10,163 nt of DNA from JALSIF01 sp026981635 [NCBI: bacterium]. Lineage in GTDB: Bacteria > 4484-113 > JALSIF01. The notes under the pieces are model-generated. The model saw only the letters and a list, made by a program, of their open reading frames with translations. It searched no databases and was not told the DNA's origin. Shown one piece after another: positions 6,458 to 10,163 of the stretch. Made by a program: the position numbers and the translations under genes. The stretch's first letter is position 1. Every line of letters begins with the position of its first letter. The DNA lies in assembly GCA_026981635.1 (NCBI GenBank), contig JALSIF010000286.1:1-10163 (forward strand), written 5' to 3'.

Positions 6458-7333
6458 CTAGTCCGGTGGGGGGAGGGCCAGGGCAAAGGGGATGGGGGTG
6501 AGGGAGTGGAGCCTGCCCAGCCCATCCACTCCCACCCCGTCGGGGCCGTAGCGCACCCCATCGCGGTCGGTGAAGCCCTCCGGGGTGAGGCGGAGGGAGA
6601 GGGAACGGGGGGAGCGAAAGAGGGCCAACCGGCCGCTGGACGGCCAGCGCAGCAGGTAGAGGTAGCCGCCGCCGGGGAGCCTTGCCTCCACCACCCCCCT
6701 GGCGCGCGCATCGGCCAGCGGGAGGGAGAGCTCATCTCCCCCTAGCAGGGCCACCACCCGGGTATGGGCCGCAAGGTCGTCCTGTCCGGAGAGGGGATGG
6801 GTGAGGGTGAGGGATACGGCACAGAGCAGGCGGGGCCGCCGCCAGGCGGCAAGCTCATCTCGCTCAACCAGGCTCAGGGGCAGGGTGGCCAGGGCAGGCC
6901 AGCGGGGGGAGGTGAGATCACCCTCCGGCTGGACCAGCTCCAGAGTGAGGGGGTCAACCTCAAGCTCGCCAAAGGAGAGCAGGGGACGTGTCTCCGCGCC
7001 GGCGAGGAGGGGCTCCCCCTTCGCCCAGTCGGGGCGGAGGAAGGCGAGCAGGCGGCCGGAGGCGGGAAGGTGGAGCAGGTAGGCGGGGCGGGGGGCATAC
7101 TCGCCCAGGCTGGCAAAGCCCACCTCAAGCAGGGCGCGCAGGGGGAGGGCCAGGTTCTCTCCCCCGATGGACAGCACCACAAAGGGGCCATCCCCCGCCT
7201 GGGCGGAGGCGGAGGGATAGGGACAGGGGGAGAAGGGTTCGGGTAGCTCCCCACCGCGGGCGGGCAGGGTGAGGATCAGAAGGAGCGCCACAATCAGAAG
7301 GGGGAGAGGGGGTGAGACCCGGGCGGGACCCAT
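6458..7333 (-). CDS. Secreted protein with two DUF3179-like repeats
   Basis: A 291-residue predicted exported protein. Residues 9-28 (PLPLLIVALLLILTLPAR region) form a signal peptide or signal anchor. The rest is beta-rich and contains an internal duplication: residues 50-106 and 191-244 both read V-V-x(3)-GG-[ED]-x-L-[AS]-LPL..., then YLL-x-x-P-x-SGRL-x(2)-F. The pattern (small beta protein, FRP motif, W-x-x-RPRLL near 164-170, DRDGVRYGPDGVGVDGLGRL near 256-275) resembles DUF3179, a family of unknown function that is itself two-fold repeated, but the usual final FWFAW segment is missing. That family link is tentative. ATG 7333 lies 4 bases after the stop of the preceding gene with GAGGG just upstream; GTG 7345 is an alternative. 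The two genes are probably one operon. Confidence 0.65.
   Translation of the reverse strand: MGPARVSPPLPLLIVALLLILTLPARGGELPEPFSPCPYPSASAQAGDGPFVVLSIGGENLALPLRALLEVGFASLGEYAPRPAYLLHLPASGRLLAFLRPDWAKGEPLLAGAETRPLLSFGELEVDPLTLELVQPEGDLTSPRWPALATLPLSLVERDELAAWRRPRLLCAVSLTLTHPLSGQDDLAAHTRVVALLGGDELSLPLADARARGVVEARLPGGGYLYLLRWPSSGRLALFRSPRSLSLRLTPEGFTDRDGVRYGPDGVGVDGLGRLHSLTPIPFALALPPPD
6602..6763 (-). repeat. Second copy of the internal protein repeat
   Basis: Codes residues 191-244 of the secreted protein. It matches the first copy (7016-7186), most clearly in YLLRWPSSGRLALFRSP against YLLHLPASGRLLAFLRP, where 10 of 17 residues agree. Confidence 0.6.
7016..7186 (-). repeat. First copy of the internal protein repeat
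   Basis: Codes residues 50-106 of the secreted protein: VVLSIGGENLALPLRAL followed by YLLHLPASGRLLAFLRP. It pairs with 6602-6763. The similarity is at protein level, so the duplication is old. Confidence 0.6.
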
Positions 7334-7337
7334 GCCC

Positions 7338-7967
7338 TCACTCACCGGGTGGCCCCTGGTCGGAGCAGCCGCAGTCGCAGATGCACCCGGCAAGCTCCCT
7401 CATCAGCCGCTCGCAGTCCAGCCGGCCCAGCTGGTCGGTGCACTGGCGGATGAGCTTTTCCAGTTCAAGGTGTTCCAGGTCAAAGAGCCGGTTGGTAAAA
7501 AGGTTGCGCAGGATGGCGGCGAGGTGCTCAAAGTCGGGGTGGCCGGGACAGAAAGGAGTGGTGTGGAGGTCGCCGTCACTGCGGCACTCTCCGAGGGTGT
7601 CAAGCATCAGGGCGTGCTCCATCAGCAGGGCGTAGTAGGCCCGCAGGGCGTGCTGGGCGATCTGACCGACCGCGTCAACCAGGCCGGCGTGGTCGCTCTC
7701 CCACTGGTCGGGCTGGTCGTAGGTGCTTGCTTCGCTTTCCCTGACCAGCCGGATGAGGTCGCGGAAGGCGTCCACCAGCTCGGCCAGCTCGTCATAGGCG
7801 GTCTGGGCCTCCTCCAGCACCGGCTGGTGGTTGGGGGGAAGCTGATAGTTGGAGAGGGCGCGGTGGAGGCGCTCAAACTTGCGGGGGAGGGCGACCATCA
7901 GCTCATACATGGGATCCCTCTCCTTGCCCGGGGCGGGTTTGCCGGCAGCTTGTTCTCCTTCTTTCAT
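7338..7967 (-). CDS. Helical protein with C-terminal cysteine cluster, unknown function
   Basis: A 209-residue soluble, acidic, mostly helical protein that I do not recognise. Residues 21-125 look like long helices (KFERLHRALSNY, AYDELAELVDAFRDLIRLV, LRAYYALLMEHALMLDTLGE). The second part holds eight cysteines: C128, C140 (in TPFCPGHP), C176, C185, and a tight CICDCGC cluster at 195-201. The arrangement suggests metal binding or a redox role, but no known ligand pattern fits. ATG 7967 has GGAGGGGG about 12 bases upstream; ATG 7910 (residue 20) has a better-spaced GGAGAGG and is a real alternative. It is followed after 4 bases by the secreted protein gene, so they are probably an operon. Confidence 0.75.
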   Translation of the reverse strand: MKEGEQAAGKPAPGKERDPMYELMVALPRKFERLHRALSNYQLPPNHQPVLEEAQTAYDELAELVDAFRDLIRLVRESEASTYDQPDQWESDHAGLVDAVGQIAQHALRAYYALLMEHALMLDTLGECRSDGDLHTTPFCPGHPDFEHLAAILRNLFTNRLFDLEHLELEKLIRQCTDQLGRLDCERLMRELAGCICDCGCSDQGPPGE

Positions 7968-8014
7968 GGTCCGATGAAACCCCCTCCGTGGATTTTGCTA
8001 CCCGGCCTCGGTCC

Positions 8015-8020
8015 ATCTTA
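8015..8020 (-). promoter_or_regulatory. Possible -10 box for the cysteine-cluster protein operon
   Basis: TAAGAT on the minus strand in the 78-base gap after the GGDEF gene. It would give a leader of about 40 bases containing GGAGGGGG. No -35 box is seen at 17 bases, so it is only a candidate. Confidence 0.3.
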
Positions 8021-8045
8021 TGCCTATGGCAAGGGTGTGGCCGGT

Positions 8046-9038
8046 TCAGCTTGCCGGCGGAGCCGGGTGGCCGGCGGGTAGCCGGATGCAGTTTCGTCCT
8101 GCCCGTTTGGCCTCGTAGAGCAGGGCGTCGGCTTCGGAGTAGAGGGTGGAGGCGGTCTCCTCCTCACCGGGAACGCGGGAGAGCCCGCCGATGGAGATGG
8201 TGAAGGGGATCTCCTCCCCCTGGAAGAAGAGGGGGTCAGCGGCCACCCGGGCGCGGAAGCGCTCGGCCGCCTTGGCCAGCCCCTCGGGGGAGGTCTCGGG
8301 CAGGAGCACCATGAACTCCTCCCCCCCCAGCCGGCCGATCAGGTCAACCTTGCGGAAGTTCTCCCTAAGCAGCTTGCCCAGCCAGCGGAGGACCTCGTCG
8401 CCCGCCTGGTGGCCGTGGTTGTCGTTAATCCGCTTGAAGTGGTCAATGTCCAACAGCAGTACCCCCAGGGGTCGGTGGTAGCGGCGGGCCCGCTCCACCT
8501 CCAGGCGGAAGCGGTCCAGGAAGTGGCGCCGGTTGGCCACTCCGGTGAGGGCGTCGTAGTTGGCCAGCTGGGCGAGGCGGTGATTCAGCTCCATCAGGCG
8601 CTGCTGGAGGTGGTTTATGCGGGTCATGTTCTCCAGCCGGGAGATGAGCTCCTCCCGGCGGATGGGAAGAAAGATCACGTCGTAGCCTCCCGCCTCAAAG
8701 GCCTCCCTCACTCGGTCGCGGTCGCGCTCGCCGCGCTCCACGAAGATGACCGGGGTGAGGCGGTGGCGGGGACCGGTGCGAACCAGGCGGGCAAACTCCT
8801 CGCCGGAAAACTCTCCCACCTCGCCGGCGATGAGGACGATGTCATAGCGGTCCTGTTCCAGTTTGCTCAGGGCCTCCATGGGATCGCGGATGAGGTCAAC
8901 CTTGAAGCGGGGGTCGTCCCTGAGCAGGGCAAGCAGTTCCTGGGCGATGCTTCCCTCGGGGTCAACGAGGAGGAGCCGGGATTCGCGGTGGAGCCCCTCA
9001 AGCATCTCCAGCACCAGATCAAGGTCGGCTTCCACCAT
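8046..9038 (-). CDS. Diguanylate cyclase with degenerate receiver domain
   Basis: A 330-residue protein predicted to make cyclic di-GMP from two GTP. Residues 20-135 have the fold pattern of a response-regulator receiver (RLLLVDPEG, RYDIVLIAGEVGEFSG, TPVIFVERGE, YDVIFLPIRREEL), but the phospho-acceptor position holds Ala71, the first acidic pair is reduced to Asp26, and the conserved Lys is Leu124. A linker helix (135-160) leads into the GGDEF domain (161-320): DALTGVANRRHF, LLLDIDHFKRINDNHGHQAGDEVL and the signature GRLGGEEF (GGEEF at 238-242). The inhibitory site RxxD is present (RKVD, 229-232), so product feedback is likely. Catalytic residues look intact. ATG 9038 sits 7 bases after TATAAT (leaderless). 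Control is probably by protein binding or dimerisation rather than phosphorylation (inference). Confidence 0.92.
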   Translation of the reverse strand: MVEADLDLVLEMLEGLHRESRLLLVDPEGSIAQELLALLRDDPRFKVDLIRDPMEALSKLEQDRYDIVLIAGEVGEFSGEEFARLVRTGPRHRLTPVIFVERGERDRDRVREAFEAGGYDVIFLPIRREELISRLENMTRINHLQQRLMELNHRLAQLANYDALTGVANRRHFLDRFRLEVERARRYHRPLGVLLLDIDHFKRINDNHGHQAGDEVLRWLGKLLRENFRKVDLIGRLGGEEFMVLLPETSPEGLAKAAERFRARVAADPLFFQGEEIPFTISIGGLSRVPGEEETASTLYSEADALLYEAKRAGRNCIRLPAGHPAPPAS

Positions 9039-9045
9039 GGGAGGG

Positions 9046-9051
9046 ATTATA
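9046..9051 (-). promoter_or_regulatory. Leaderless -10 box of the diguanylate cyclase gene
   Basis: TATAAT on the minus strand, 7 bases before ATG 9038 (spacer CCCTCCC) and without a Shine-Dalgarno. Spacing and spacer composition match the thioesterase promoter at 6433-6438. It lies back to back with the promoter for the plus-strand dehydratase gene. Confidence 0.7.
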
Positions 9052-9081
9052 TGCCCCCGGTGGGCATGGGGGGGCGCAGGC

Positions 9082-9087
9082 TATGAT
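9082..9087 (+). promoter_or_regulatory. -10 box of the pterin dehydratase gene
   Basis: TATGAT about 42 bases before ATG 9130, giving a leader of about 35 bases. The leader ends with GGGAGGG (9118-9124), a good Shine-Dalgarno 5 bases from the start codon. Confidence 0.5.
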
Positions 9088-9129
9088 TTTGGGCAGGCTT
9101 CTGGCTAACCTTTCTCAGGGAGGGCCGAG

Positions 9130-9435
9130 ATGGCGGAGAGCAGACTGCTAAGTGAGGAGGAGATCAGTGCCGGCCTGGCCAGGCTTCCCGGCTGGGAGCG
9201 GGAGGGGGAGGCGATCAGGAAGACCTTTCACCTCAGGTCCTTCGCCCACGCCCTGGCCTTCGTGAGCCACGTGGGGCACCTGGCCGAGGTGGCCGACCAC
9301 CACCCGGACATAGAGCTTCGCTACTGGGATGTGACCCTCACCCTCTCCACCCACTCGGCGGGGGGGATCACCGAGAAGGACCTGGCGCTGGCGGCAGAGA
9401 TTGAGCGGGCCGGCTACCCGGCGCGGGAGGGCTAG
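9130..9435 (+). CDS. phhB: Pterin-4a-carbinolamine dehydratase
   Basis: A 101-residue protein, the normal length for PCD/DCoH. It dehydrates 4a-hydroxytetrahydrobiopterin (or another tetrahydropterin), recycling the cofactor of phenylalanine hydroxylase. The family motif is complete: E53, H57-H58-P59 in EVADHHPD, then RYWDV (W66, V68), STHSAGGITEKD with His75, G78-79 and D84. The ATG has a strong GGGAGGG at a 5-base spacing. It is transcribed divergently from the cyclase gene and converges with the DUF1028 gene, 11 bases between stops. No phenylalanine hydroxylase gene is in the window, but homogentisate dioxygenase of the same pathway is 3.2 kb away. Some PCD homologues occur without a hydroxylase and have other roles, possibly in molybdopterin metabolism. 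Confidence 0.93.
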   Translation: MAESRLLSEEEISAGLARLPGWEREGEAIRKTFHLRSFAHALAFVSHVGHLAEVADHHPDIELRYWDVTLTLSTHSAGGITEKDLALAAEIERAGYPAREG

Positions 9436-9439
9436 GGGC

Positions 9440-9456
9440 GGAGGGGTCAGTCCTCC
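9440..9456. terminator. Weak hairpin between convergent dehydratase and DUF1028 genes
   Basis: GGAGG, a seven-base loop GGTCAGT, then CCTCC: a 5-bp stem across the stop of the DUF1028 gene. On the plus strand it is followed by the pyrimidine-rich TTCTCCTCC rather than a T-run. It resembles the hairpin at the other convergent junction (4714-4732), but the stem is short and purine/pyrimidine-rich sequence is common here. Confidence 0.25.
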
Positions 9457-10163
9457 TTCTCCTCCCCCTTGCCCCGCATGAAGCGGGCCAGCTGTTCCTT
9501 GAGGTAGGCGCTGTCGGGGTCAAGTTCAATCGCCTTAAGTTCGGTCTCAATGGCCTCCTCCACCCGGCCCAGGCGGAAGAGGGCCTCGGCCAGGGTGTCC
9601 AGGATCTCCGGGCTGTCTGGTTTTAGCTCCACCGCCCGCCGGGCCAGGGCGAGGGCGCGCTCCAGCTCCAGGTCGTTGATGGCCAGGTTCCAGGCCAGGG
9701 CGTTTAGAAGGTCGGGGTCGGGGCCCTGCTTCTTCTCCACCCGATCAAGCACCTGAAGCGCCCACCTAACCTGGAGACCTGCCGCCTCGTCGTTTCCCTC
9801 CTCCCGGTAGCGCTCCAGGGAGGAGAGCCAGCTTCCCACCAGGAAGGTCTCCTGCCACAGTTCATAGATGCGGGCCAGCTCCTCTATTGGCTCGGGGTGG
9901 TCGTCCACCCGGATGTCCACCATGCGGTCGTCGTAGCCCCCGTAGCCGCCCCCCGGGCGCACCACGATGAGGGCGGCCGACTGCTGGCCCCGGCTGTCAC
10001 CGCCCGCCTCCTGGCCGGCCCGGAGGGCGGCAATCAGCCGCTCCCCCAGGGGGCGGCCGGCGGTGCGCTCAAAGGCCTCCGCCATCGCCTCCACCACCTC
10101 GGGGCCGGCGAGGATGTTGCCCTGGACGGCGTAGGTGTCGCCCACGATGTGGCCCGCCCAGGA
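9447..10163 (-). CDS. DUF1028 (Ntn-hydrolase-like) protein with C-terminal TPR tail, N-terminus cut by window edge
   Basis: The reading frame is open to the right edge, and the first visible residues (SWAGHIVGDTYAVQGNILAG) are internal to the DUF1028 domain, so the true start and roughly half of that domain lie outside. DUF1028 signatures seen: YAVQGNILAGPEVVEAMAEAF, AGGDSRGQQSAALIVVRPGG and VDIRVDDHPEPIEELARIYE. DUF1028 is predicted to adopt an Ntn-hydrolase fold; its reaction is unknown and the catalytic N-terminus is not visible here. After a linker, about the last 90 residues form two to three TPR-like units (LLNALAWNLAINDLELERAL, ALARRAVELKPDSPEILDTL, AEALFRLGRVEEAIETELKA, IELDPDSAYLKEQLARFMR), suggesting protein binding. 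The tail is charged (GKGEEKED). Confidence 0.85.
   Translation of the reverse strand, partial: SWAGHIVGDTYAVQGNILAGPEVVEAMAEAFERTAGRPLGERLIAALRAGQEAGGDSRGQQSAALIVVRPGGGYGGYDDRMVDIRVDDHPEPIEELARIYELWQETFLVGSWLSSLERYREEGNDEAAGLQVRWALQVLDRVEKKQGPDPDLLNALAWNLAINDLELERALALARRAVELKPDSPEILDTLAEALFRLGRVEEAIETELKAIELDPDSAYLKEQLARFMRGKGEEKED

Noticed and set aside
7269-8081. 270-codon plus-strand frame opposite the cysteine-cluster protein
   Set aside because: It spans two minus-strand genes and an intergenic gap and looks like antisense composition. The minus-strand gene has better start signals and is coupled to its neighbour, though this is the least certain of the strand choices.
8046-8095. Several GCCGG/CCGGC words that could form hairpins at the end of the cyclase gene
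   Set aside because: Such words are frequent by chance at this G+C content, no T-run follows, and the best pairing is not unique.
8409-9086. 225-codon plus-strand frame opposite the diguanylate cyclase
   Set aside because: The opposite strand contains intact GGDEF catalytic motifs.
1-10163. CRISPR arrays, tRNA or rRNA genes, insertion sequences, phage genes, riboswitches
   Set aside because: No regularly spaced repeats, no recognisable RNA cores, no transposase or integrase motifs; intergenic gaps are under 100 bases.

Overview
The window is a GC-rich (by eye well over 60 % G+C), gene-dense stretch of a bacterial chromosome. It has short intergenic gaps, no stretch over 100 bases without a gene, and no tRNA, rRNA, insertion sequence, CRISPR array or phage gene. 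The strong G+C bias gives long spurious open frames opposite the real genes. Several genes have a near-perfect TATAAT-like -10 box only 7 to 10 bases before the start codon and no Shine-Dalgarno sequence, which points to leaderless mRNAs. That habit is best known from Deinococcus-Thermus and Actinobacteria but also occurs elsewhere. The phylum cannot be fixed from this window. A cell with MreB, catabolism of aromatic amino acids and a diguanylate cyclase is consistent with a free-living, possibly thermophilic, rod-shaped bacterium (inference).

Layout. (1) Positions 1-819, minus: mreB, running off the left edge. (2) Positions 908-4725, plus: a five-gene run. It holds a small charged protein of unknown function, a serine dehydrogenase-proteinase family (ClpP/SppA-like) protein whose start overlaps that gene, an orphan FliK-like protein, a small three-helix membrane protein, and a cation diffusion facilitator whose start overlaps the membrane protein gene. 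(3) Positions 4732-7967, minus: reading leftward, a cysteine-rich helical protein of unknown function, a secreted protein with two copies of a DUF3179-like unit, a FlK-type acyl-CoA thioesterase with its own leaderless promoter, and homogentisate 1,2-dioxygenase with its own promoter and Shine-Dalgarno. (4) Positions 8046-9038, minus: a GGDEF diguanylate cyclase with a receiver-like domain that cannot be phosphorylated in the usual way. (5) Positions 9130-9435, plus: pterin-4a-carbinolamine dehydratase, divergent from the cyclase gene. (6) Positions 9447-10163, minus: a DUF1028 protein with a C-terminal TPR tail, running off the right edge.

Functional links. The dioxygenase and the pterin dehydratase belong to the same route (phenylalanine to tyrosine to homogentisate to ring cleavage), although they lie 3.2 kb apart with separate promoters. 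Their leaders share an 11-base word just before the Shine-Dalgarno. The thioesterase beside the dioxygenase may serve the same catabolism, but that is only positional inference. The rest looks like ordinary housekeeping plus several poorly characterised proteins. I do not see a clear-cut new multi-gene system. The items most worth checking are the leaderless promoter set, the altered transport-site residues of the cation transporter, the degenerate receiver of the cyclase, the cysteine cluster protein, and the internally duplicated secreted protein.
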